A DNA stretch of 26,444 nt from NCBI GenBank assembly GCA_013815535.1, contig JACDGC010000008.1:1-26444 (forward strand), written 5' to 3'. This document shows positions 1 to 6,747 of the stretch, piece after piece. How positions within the stretch are numbered: position 1 is the stretch's first letter; each line of letters opens with the position of its first letter. Below the pieces are notes generated by a model, which did not search any database, was not told the origin of the DNA, and saw nothing but the letters and a program-made list of their open reading frames with translations. Origin of the DNA: Ktedonobacterales bacterium (GTDB lineage Bacteria; Chloroflexota; Ktedonobacteria; Ktedonobacterales; JACDGC01). Position numbers and translations under genes: made by a program.

Positions 1-2
1 TG

Positions 3-332
3 GTGGGGGCGTGGTGCGGCGTCTTCGGCGTGGGCGTCATCGCCGCCAGCAGGCAAGCTACCTGGCGGAGCAGGGTGGTGGTGGGCACCACCCTGGTGCT
101 CCTCTGGCGGATGGGAGCGATCCTCCAGCAGCCCACCGCGGCCTTTTCCGTGGGGGTACCGCCCCCAACCGTGCTGGTCTACCTGCTGACCACCCTGCTC
201 GCCACAGGGACGGCGCTCGTGGTGGGGGTCCTGTGGGTGCGTGACCGCTCACGGTCAACCCCAGCTCGCTTGTTCCCCGGACACGACCGCCGTTCTGCTG
301 GATCCCCGCCAGCGATGCGCCTGTTCGCTTGA
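3..332 (+). CDS. C-terminal end of a probable membrane protein (5' partial)
   Basis: The reading frame is open from the window edge to a TGA at 330-332, so the true start may lie upstream. It carries two hydrophobic stretches, VVVGTTLVLLWRMGAIL (about residues 25-41) and a longer one around residues 57-79 ending in VRDR, which look like transmembrane helices followed by a charged cytoplasmic tail. The last 25 residues (SRSTPARLFPG onward) are of low complexity and may lie past a frameshift or be a natural tail. No family is recognisable. G+C is high and other frames are also open here, so coding status is only moderately supported. Confidence 0.35.
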   Translation: MGAWCGVFGVGVIAASRQATWRSRVVVGTTLVLLWRMGAILQQPTAAFSVGVPPPTVLVYLLTTLLATGTALVVGVLWVRDRSRSTPARLFPGHDRRSAGSPPAMRLFA

Positions 333-567
333 GCGCCACGCAATCGTTGGCGGCGAGATGCGCCAATCGTTAGGAAAAGCGGGCTGCCAATTATCGAGCA
401 ATGATGGTCATGGCCTCCAGCGTTCTCTGGCTGGATGCCTGATTCGTCCGCTACGCGTTTCCCCATCTCCCCAAGGTATCCTACGTCATCAATCTTGCGG
501 TTCGCGCCGCTCTCTCCCGACGGCCACTGAGCAGGTAGCATACTCTGTACCGAAGGGTGTACCCGAT

Positions 568-1404
568 ATGTCAGACCATCTTGGCTCCGGTGCGTCGCCG
601 CAACCGCCAACCCCCTATCCCGAGGTCAACGCCGTCGTGCACGAATTGCTGACCGCTATCCAAGCCATCCTTGGCGCTCAGTTGCAGGGGGTGTACCTCG
701 TGGGATCGTTGGCCCTCGGCGACTTTCGTCCGCAGAATAGCGACCTCGGCCTCATCATGGTCACCGTTGGCACGCTCTCGGATGAAGCCGTCACCATGCT
801 TCGGGACCTGCATCGGCGCTTTGACCAAAGTGGGTCTCCATGGGTTGCACATGTGGATGCTGTGTACATCCCCCAAGATGTGTTGCGAGAACCATCACCG
901 ACGGCTGACCGCTATCCCATTCTGGAATGGCCAGGGAGCCTTGCTCTGGGGCCACTGGAGAGTGGGTGGGCCATCCAACGCTACACGCTTCGTGAATACG
1001 GCGTCGTCGTCAGTGGCCCAGACCCGCGCACCCTCCTCGATCTGGTCAATCCCGACGACCTGCGTCAGGTGTCAGCCGCTATTGTCGAGCGGTGGCGCGA
1101 CCAAGCTCATTGTGACCCCGAGTGGCTCGCCTGGTTGAGAGAACCTGAAAATCACATCTTTGTGGTGCTGACGCTGTGTCGCGTGTTCTACACCCTCGAA
1201 ACCGGTTCAGTCGCGTCCAGGCCAGCAGCAGCGCGCTGGGCGGAGCACCATCTGCCATCTCGCTGGAGGAAGCTAATTGGTCACGCAACAACCGAACAAC
1301 TTACCAAGGATGATGGTCCGGACGATGAGGTAACGGATACCGTAGCCCTCCCTGAGTACACCTACGAGCACTATCATCAGTGGCAAGCGTCTTCGACCAA
1401 CTGA
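568..1404 (+). CDS. AadA-like aminoglycoside nucleotidyltransferase with altered active site
   Basis: Resembles the streptomycin/spectinomycin adenylyltransferases (ANT(3'')/ANT(9), DUF4111 C-terminal domain), which transfer AMP from ATP to an aminoglycoside hydroxyl in the cytoplasm. The frame is open from 241, but the ATG at 568 is preferred: GAAGGGTG lies about ten bases upstream and homology begins just after it, giving 278 residues, close to the usual 260. The polymerase-beta-like motif starts at GVYLVGSLALGDFRP (residues 41-55) and continues NSDLGLIMV. The usual S-D-x-D is here S-D-L-G, so the second metal-ligand Asp is Gly61 (codon GGC, one base from GAC). The C-terminal helical domain is well kept (FVVLTLCRVFYTLETG, then SRPAAARWA). 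It may therefore be inactive or altered in chemistry. Family assignment is confident; activity is doubtful. Confidence 0.8.
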   Translation: MSDHLGSGASPQPPTPYPEVNAVVHELLTAIQAILGAQLQGVYLVGSLALGDFRPQNSDLGLIMVTVGTLSDEAVTMLRDLHRRFDQSGSPWVAHVDAVYIPQDVLREPSPTADRYPILEWPGSLALGPLESGWAIQRYTLREYGVVVSGPDPRTLLDLVNPDDLRQVSAAIVERWRDQAHCDPEWLAWLREPENHIFVVLTLCRVFYTLETGSVASRPAAARWAEHHLPSRWRKLIGHATTEQLTKDDGPDDEVTDTVALPEYTYEHYHQWQASSTN

Positions 1405-1676
1405 CAGGCATGAAGAGCAGTGATTCGTCTGTGCTACGAAAGTACGCACGCGTGCAGATTGAGCTTGCTTCACCGCCTTGATTGGCTTAGAGACAAGGTG
1501 AAACCGCTGCTTTAGCGCATAGTATAGCGAGGTGGCGCGTATTTTTCCATTCATCAAAAGTCTCCCAAAAAATGTAGATCGTGGTGGAAGCTCCTCTATT
1601 TGGTGGGAGAAACCCGCCCACCGCAATGATGATGTATAGCTGAGTTGCCGCATGAACTCCCGACGTATGATGGCAC

Positions 1677-2507
1677 TTGAGTGAGGCAGCCGAATATGCT
1701 ACAACGGATAAGGATATGAGATGGAGGAAGGTGTTGTCTCGCTCTCAAACTCCCGTGATGCAGGTAGCGTCAGTACCGATCACCCAACAACAGCGCACCG
1801 CTCGCTCGTTACAGCGCCTCCTGCTCAGTACCTTGAGCGTGACAGCGCTTGCCATAGCCGCTTGTTCCTTCTTCGGTGAGCAAGCCGCGCCCTATCCCCT
1901 TGCTGTCGTGCCCTTTGCCTGGACAGCTTTGCTGCTGTATCTGGCGGGATTGCTGGTGGCGGGGGGACTGCATCTGCGCTGGTGGTGGGTGAAGCGTCAC
2001 TTATTCCGCCAGCAACTTGCCATCCTCACGGAAGCACAGCAAGCTCGTTTGAGAGTGCGTCAGGTCGCCGGGTATTTGGCGATCAGCCTGGCATGGCTGG
2101 TAGTCACTGCGCTCGGCTTTAGCCTCACGCTCTTGTTTGACGATGCTCAGCGACCAGACGTCCGCACTTCGCTGTATGAAATCGGTGGCTGGGTCGCTTT
2201 TACCATGTTTGTGCTGACGGGGTGTCTGCTGGTGACGCTGGGGGTAGCGGTCGTTGAAGGGGGATTTACCGCCCTCGCTAAGGCGGCCAGCTTACACGGG
2301 ACCGCAGCGGGCGACCATCATCGTCGCAGCTGGATGGCGAGCATGCTATGGCTCTTGCTGGTGGGAACCGCGTTCCCGCTGTATGGCGTACAGTTTGGCT
2401 GGTGGACCCCCTCCCCACCGCTCTTTGTCGCGGTCCTCGTGATCTACTGCATTGCGATCATCAGCGGCACCGCTTTGGGGTGGTGGTATGACTGGCGAAG
2501 CAACTAG
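1677..2507 (+). CDS. Six-TM integral membrane protein of unknown function
   Basis: No family is recognised. About six hydrophobic segments are visible at residues 48-66, 74-99, 129-153, 168-197, 219-240 and 248-270, separated by short basic or acidic loops. A basic loop RWWWVKRHLFRQQL and a Gln/Arg-rich stretch lie between helices 2 and 3, so that loop is probably cytoplasmic. The first start is TTG at 1677 without a ribosome binding site; ATG at 1716 (AAGGA very close) or ATG at 1758 are equally possible and would remove only the polar N-terminus. It stands alone, 272 bases after the nucleotidyltransferase and with no coding partner downstream. Low-complexity hydrophobic composition and a clean stop support a real gene. 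Confidence 0.65.
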   Translation: MSEAAEYATTDKDMRWRKVLSRSQTPVMQVASVPITQQQRTARSLQRLLLSTLSVTALAIAACSFFGEQAAPYPLAVVPFAWTALLLYLAGLLVAGGLHLRWWWVKRHLFRQQLAILTEAQQARLRVRQVAGYLAISLAWLVVTALGFSLTLLFDDAQRPDVRTSLYEIGGWVAFTMFVLTGCLLVTLGVAVVEGGFTALAKAASLHGTAAGDHHRRSWMASMLWLLLVGTAFPLYGVQFGWWTPSPPLFVAVLVIYCIAIISGTALGWWYDWRSN

Positions 2508-3260
2508 GCGAACAGAGTTACATGCTTTGGTCAGATAGAAGTGGAACGGCGTGAGCCGTAAGCGAGACCCGACCACCACAGCCAGCCATGAGCGCGCATT
2601 GTCATGATGCTGCGGGATAACAGTTGCTTGCAGCATTCGCATCACTTCTTGCGCTGCTCATACACCACGGATTCGTCTTCTTCACCAGTTGAACGGGTGA
2701 TCACGTAGCCGGATGAGGGGGCTCCTGGCTGTTCCAACCTCTGGGGTTTGCGCGCACCAGAGCCTCCTTACTCGTTGTTGATCCTCTGCCAAACCCAGTT
2801 ATCCACTTTGCCCTTCGCGACAATAATGTCGGGACGGGTCCTCTATGCAGGAATTGGTCTGCTCATGTTTGGCATTCCCCTCGTGTTCTTCTTGACGCCT
2901 TTGGGCGATACCGCAAAAGATATCACTTCATACACGACATTTTCTGTTCAGCGTGTCTCGTCTGACTGATGCTGAGTTGTAAAATCAAGAAGTAGCGGGG
3001 CAAATACAGGATTAGCCGTATGGCAGTTTCCCAGGAGCACCAATATGCACCAGACCTAGAAAACTCTCACTTTCCTAAGCTGAATTATCCGCCAGCTTGC
3101 ATGATCTGGCATCTCCATTGCCTTCAATTATCGCTACTTGTAGATTGGTATGTCGCCTACCATCTAGAGCATTTTTTGAAACGTGCTCCGCTTGTTATTG
3201 TCTTCTTCAATACCATTGGCGGCGTGATATTTGGGCGACACGTAAACCAAGGAGGCAGGT
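2508..3260 (+). other. Intergenic stretch, no convincing gene
   Basis: About 750 bases with no convincing gene. A short plus-strand frame at 2748-2969 contains one hydrophobic stretch (GIGLLMFGIPLVFFLTPLG) but has no ribosome binding site before its internal ATG at 2826. On the minus strand, 2642-2764 reads as an open tail ending VVYEQRKK-stop, preceded by AAGGAGG near 2770 but without a start codon at a sensible distance; it could be the end of a lost gene. Base composition becomes more A+T-rich towards 2900-3260. The last bases (AAGGAGG) are the ribosome binding site of the next gene. Confidence 0.4.
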
Positions 3261-3839
3261 ATGAGTGCTACTTACACCTTCGATGTCTTTTCCAGCCTCG
3301 ACGGCTACGGTTCCACCAGCGGGAACTGGGGCGGCTATTGGGGCAAGCAAGGCCCCGAGTTGCTCGACCACCGTCTCACGCTTTACACTGCGGAGCAGCG
3401 AATGGTCTTCGGAGCGAACACCTATCGGGAATTCGTGCAGATGCTGGGCTCGATCACCGACAATCCCGACGTGGGGGACCCCTGGGTCACCCGGATGCAG
3501 AGCCTGCCGCTAACCGTCATATCGACCACCTTAGAAGAACCCCTCACATGGCCGAATGCGACCGTCGTGCACGGGGACGCCGTCGACATCGTCGCCCAAC
3601 TCAAAGCGGAGTCCGACGTCCCGTTGCGCTCGCATGGCAGCCTATCGCTGAACCGGGCGCTGATGGCCGCTGGTCTAGTTGATCGCGTCCAGGTGACGCT
3701 CTTCCCAGTGATCACGGGTCAGACGGGACAAGCTCCCATCTTCCAGGGGGCAGCCGACTTCGATCTTGAGTTGATCGAGAGCCGAACGCTTGATGGCAAC
3801 ATCCAAGAACTCATCTACCGACCCACCCGACATGGCTGA
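3261..3839 (+). CDS. Dihydrofolate reductase family protein (RibD C-terminal fold)
   Basis: Belongs to the stand-alone RibD_C/DHFR-fold reductases common in Chloroflexota and Actinobacteria, presumed NADPH-dependent reductases of pterin- or flavin-type substrates; the true substrate is not known. The start ATG at 3261 is set by a strong AAGGAGG six bases upstream. Visible motifs: N-terminal FSSLDGYG (SLDG signature, about residues 10-17), VFGANTYREF (residues 49-58, the nucleotide-side helix), HGSLSLNRALMAAGLVD (about 134-150) and the terminal strand pattern LFPVITGQTG. Its length of 192 residues is typical. It lies 287 bases before a second member of the same family in the same direction, but the two sequences are clearly diverged. 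Catalytic activity is inferred from fold only. Confidence 0.85.
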   Translation: MSATYTFDVFSSLDGYGSTSGNWGGYWGKQGPELLDHRLTLYTAEQRMVFGANTYREFVQMLGSITDNPDVGDPWVTRMQSLPLTVISTTLEEPLTWPNATVVHGDAVDIVAQLKAESDVPLRSHGSLSLNRALMAAGLVDRVQVTLFPVITGQTGQAPIFQGAADFDLELIESRTLDGNIQELIYRPTRHG

Positions 3840-4073
3840 GGCGGTGTGATAGATGAGGAACATTCGCCCGTCAGCGATATGCCCTTCGATGAGCGATTCT
3901 ATGGTGGGGTTGCCCTAGCTAGGTGGGGGACAATCCGAAGTGGTCAGCCACCCGAAAGGCGATCAAGCCACCGACAAAGAGGCATAACCCAGGCATACCG
4001 CCGCTTGAGTGATCTATTCCAGCATGGTATGTACTGTGTTGTCCCCAGCGGAAAGGTATTCTAAAGCGAGATT

Positions 4074-4091
4074 GCTCCAGCTTGCTGGAGC
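4074..4091. promoter_or_regulatory. Short palindrome upstream of the second reductase gene
   Basis: GCTCCAGC and GCTGGAGC form an 8-bp perfect inverted repeat with a two-base centre, 36 bases before the ATG at 4127. It is too tight for a good RNA hairpin loop, so a dimeric repressor operator is at least as likely as an attenuator. No promoter hexamers of quality are seen beside it. Confidence 0.4.
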
Positions 4092-4126
4092 TGAAATCTC
4101 CTCGTGAAATGGTAAGGAGAGCGTCC

Positions 4127-4690
4127 ATGCCTCAGCTTGTTTGTGAACTGATCGTCACACTCGATGGCTTTGCCCGTGGTCAGCGTTCCCCTGGTTATTA
4201 TGGCTATTGGGGGCCGGATTTCGCCGGTTGGATCGCGACCAATACGACCCAACCGCATCGCATGCTCATCGGACGCCGGACCTACGAGATGCTGGCAGGA
4301 CTCCCAAGAGAGGCACGGGACGAAGGCTGGCACACCATGACGGAAACACCCGGTTGGTTGTTCTCGCGCACCCTCAAGGAGACCGACTGGCCGGGACTCC
4401 ACATCGTCCCCGCGGACATGCTCAGCTTTGTTCGTGAACTCAAGGAGAGTGACGGAGCCGAGTTGCGGACATTGGGCAGTATATCGCTGGTCCAGCAATT
4501 GCTGGGAGCCGGCCTTGTTGACTGTCTCAAACTGGTGGTCTGTCCCCTGATTCTCCCAAAAACCGGCGTTGAGCCGATCTTTGCCGGGCTACCAGACATC
4601 GGCTTTGCTTTGGCATCGACCAGGGTTCTTGATGAACGCGTCCTCCTTCTTGAATATCGTCCGACGGGGACACCCCCATATACCCCTTAG
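4127..4690 (+). CDS. Dihydrofolate reductase family protein (RibD C-terminal fold)
   Basis: A second RibD_C/DHFR-fold protein, 187 residues. The frame opens at 4082, but ATG at 4127 is chosen because AAGGAG lies ten bases upstream and homology begins immediately (VCELIVTLDGFARG). Visible: TLDGF near residue 11, GYYGYWGPDF (24-33), MLIGRRTYEML (about 46-56), LRTLGSISLVQQLLGAGLVD (about 115-134) and the C-terminal strand LLLEYRPTG. The GYWG segment is shared with the neighbour at 3261, suggesting a common subgroup rather than a recent duplication, because the rest differs widely. Expected role: cytoplasmic NAD(P)H-dependent reductase of unknown substrate. Confidence 0.87.
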   Translation: MPQLVCELIVTLDGFARGQRSPGYYGYWGPDFAGWIATNTTQPHRMLIGRRTYEMLAGLPREARDEGWHTMTETPGWLFSRTLKETDWPGLHIVPADMLSFVRELKESDGAELRTLGSISLVQQLLGAGLVDCLKLVVCPLILPKTGVEPIFAGLPDIGFALASTRVLDERVLLLEYRPTGTPPYTP

Positions 4691-4748
4691 GGGCATTTGT
4701 CGGCGCTAGACTTCATCAGAATACGAGAGCTCTCGCAGGCTGTCTGGG

Positions 4749-4931
4749 TTAGCGCAACGGCCCCCGCCTCTTTGGCGAATCCAGCAGGGTGGCAAGGCGA
4801 GCGGCGCCATTGATATGATTGGCATTCGCTGCGGTGAAGCGCTCTTGTGTAAGTGTGATGAGGCTACCTTGCGCTAATATTAGCGGAGGAGGCAAAGCTG
4901 GTACAATACCACGCGCGCTAGCCAGCCCCAC
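4749..4931 (-). CDS. Short unidentified frame after the SNF2 remnant
   Basis: Sixty codons, opening with GTG, that read like real protein (PALPPPLILAQGSLITLTQE, then AANANHINGAARLATLLD) rather than the composition of an out-of-frame shadow. In-frame sequence continues upstream without a stop to about 4960, right beside the end of the helicase remnant. No family is recognised and no ribosome binding site precedes the GTG. It may be the surviving C-terminal end of a gene that once followed the helicase. A 14-bp perfect palindrome, CGCTAATATTAGCG at 4872-4885, lies inside it. Confidence 0.25.
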   Translation of the reverse strand: MGLASARGIVPALPPPLILAQGSLITLTQERFTAANANHINGAARLATLLDSPKRRGPLR

Positions 4932-4962
4932 ACGGGCAATCCCAGCGCTGGTGATGCTTGTC

Positions 4963-6013
4963 TCATCCGTATCCTTCCTCCTCCGTCAACTCATCCAAGG
5001 CATCCTGCTGCAAAGCCAACAGGTCCCGTAACTCATCCGTCGTCAATTGCGCCAACGCTCCTTCACCTTCGGTGATGAGGTCATCGGCCAGTTGCTGCTT
5101 CGTCGCGATGAACTCGTGGATGCGCTGCTCTAAGGTGCCGCTGCTGGTCAATTTATGGACATTGACGGTACTCATTTGGCCGATATGATGGGCGTGATCA
5201 ATCGCCTGATTTTCCACCGCCGTATTCCACTCGTGATCAGACAGAATGACCGTATTCGCGCTGACCAGATTGATCGCGGAGCCACCGGCTTTGAAGGTAA
5301 GCAGGAAGAGATGCGGCGCCGTCGGCTCGTGGCTGCATCGCTCAATCATCGCGGCGCGGTTCGGGGGTGTTGCCATCCAACACGAACACCTCTTCCCCAA
5401 AGCGGTCCGCCAGATGCGGTTGCAGCAGATGTAACATCTCCGCATATTGGCTGAAAATGAGGCACCGCTGACCTTCGGCAAGCGCATCCGCCACAATCTC
5501 TTCGCGTCGTTCGAGTTTCCCCGAGCGTCTCGGCAGGGCGGAGTGATCGCCAAGCACATGCGCGGGGTGATTACAGCATTGCTTGAGCCAGTGCAACCTA
5601 CGGAACATCGCCGTGTTTCGCTGATCGCTCGGCAAGGCGAATGACGCTTCCAGATCACGTAGGATGGCCGCGTAGAGACTGGCCTGCTCGCGGGTCAGCG
5701 AACAATACTCGATCTGTTCAATCTTGGGCGGCAGTTCAGGGGCGATATCGGGATCACTCTTGCGCCGACGCAGCACGAATAACGTCAGCAGCCGTTGCAA
5801 ACGCTGGTGGGCCTTGGCGTCATGGCGTTGAATCGGAGCGACCAACTGTCGTCGAAGATGCTCGGGGATCCCCAGCAGCCCCGGATTGAGAAAGGCCATC
5901 AGCGCATAGACATCATCCGGGGAGTTCTCAATGGGGGTCCCCGACAGCGCGATCCGACAGGGGGCGGTCAACTGGCGTGTAGCCTGCCTCTGTTTCGCAC
6001 TGGCATTTTTGAT
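4963..6013 (-). pseudogene. SNF2-family helicase remnant, N-truncated and frameshifted
   Basis: Homologous to the C-terminal half of bacterial SNF2/HepA-type DNA-dependent ATPases. From 6013 downward it reads IKNASAKQRQATRQLTAPCR, then ALSGTPIEN, FLNPGLLG, QCCNHPAHVLGD, SGKLERREEIV and LIFSQYAEML, all landmark positions of the family. The whole first RecA domain up to the DEAH/DEAQ box is missing; upstream of 6013 the homology stops abruptly. At the C run 5363-5367 (GGGGG on the plus strand) one extra base shifts the frame, after which the second frame continues TPPNRAAMIERC and FLLTFKAGGSAINLVSANTV to a TGA at 4963. Motif VI reads QAIDHAHHIGQ, where both normally conserved arginines (RAHRIGQ) are His. 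Truncation, frameshift and loss of arginines all indicate a dead gene. Confidence 0.85.
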
Positions 6014-6049
6014 GGTATGGTGCTGCCGGTCACGAGGAAGTTCTTGGAT

Positions 6050-6089
6050 GGAAAACGCATGGTGACTCCTTCAGTGAGGAAAACGCATG
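6050..6089. repeat. 12-bp direct repeat between two pseudogenes
   Basis: GGAAAACGCATG occurs at 6050-6061 and again at 6078-6089, sixteen bases between copies. It sits where SNF2 homology ends and just before the stop of the SnoaL-like pseudogene, so it may mark the deletion or recombination that removed the helicase N-terminus. It could also be chance. Confidence 0.45.
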
Positions 6090-6100
6090 AGCCGTGCTGA

Positions 6101-6450
6101 TTACCCATGTAACTGGTCAAACAGCGCGGCGACATCCCAATAGGCGAGCAGCTCTTGGATGGCTCCTAGGGGGTTCATCGTGAACACATCAATGCCGACA
6201 AAGTCACGGCCAGCCTCGTTGCGCTGACGCCATGCCCGAGCCAGTCCGCGGTGATGCCAAAGGTTGGCAGGGTTGCTAGGATCTGCTCAAAAAAGTGCCG
6301 GATCGCGGCATGTCCGTAGACCTGACGGGGCCCCATGGGGACTTCGAGCAGGGTAGCGGTGGCAAAGGTGGAGACGCAGGTGTCAGCATCCATGGCGCGG
6401 GTCGCCGCAAAGAAGGCGGCGATGGTATGTCGGTCGTATCTGCTGTACAT
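6101..6450 (-). pseudogene. SnoaL-like/NTF2-fold protein, frameshifted
   Basis: Resembles small SnoaL-like polyketide-cyclase or ketosteroid-isomerase fold proteins. The N-terminal frame starts at ATG 6448-6450 and reads HTIAAFFAATRAMDADTCVS, YGHAAIRHFFEQ and FGITADWL. Near 6234-6239 (CCCGAG on the plus strand) the frame must shift by one base; the next frame then gives AWRQRNEAGRDFVGIDVFTM and AIQELLAYWDVAALFDQLHG with TAA at 6101-6103. This second part is exactly the family's expected C-terminal helix (AYWDxAAL). Joined, the protein would be about 116 residues. A single indel explains it, so a sequencing error cannot be excluded, but the neighbouring helicase is also broken. Confidence 0.75.
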
Positions 6451-6747
6451 GGCTCAGGCATTGGCTCAGAGGGCATCATCATATATAGTCTTCTTCGGTT
6501 GGCTTGGCCGGGAAAGCGAGGGGGTACGCGGTGAGGGCGCGGGGATGTTTAACAGGTCCCCATGCATCATTGGACGATCAACGTCTTCACTACTGCCCGT
6601 TGTCATGGTAGCAGTTCGTCGTGAAGCGGCGGAGGTCGCTCAACTTTGCTAATAGCCCTCACGAAGTAAAGGGCAACAAGGGCCATCTGGTAACGGGGTG
6701 GCGCGTCTTCATGGCGTAGAAGTCCTTTTATGAGGCTAGTATCGGCC

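Noticed and set aside
1273..1653. 126-codon minus-strand frame over the end of the AadA-like gene
   Set aside because: Overlaps a real gene on the other strand, has no ribosome binding site, and its composition shows no recognisable domain.
3020..3260. Upstream extension and alternative frame before the first reductase
   Set aside because: The strong AAGGAGG before 3261 and the homology of the 3261 frame fix the real gene; the upstream part has no similarity.
4872..4885. Perfect palindrome CGCTAATATTAGCG as a regulatory operator
   Set aside because: No promoter or intact gene lies next to it; it sits within a doubtful short frame, so chance is likely.
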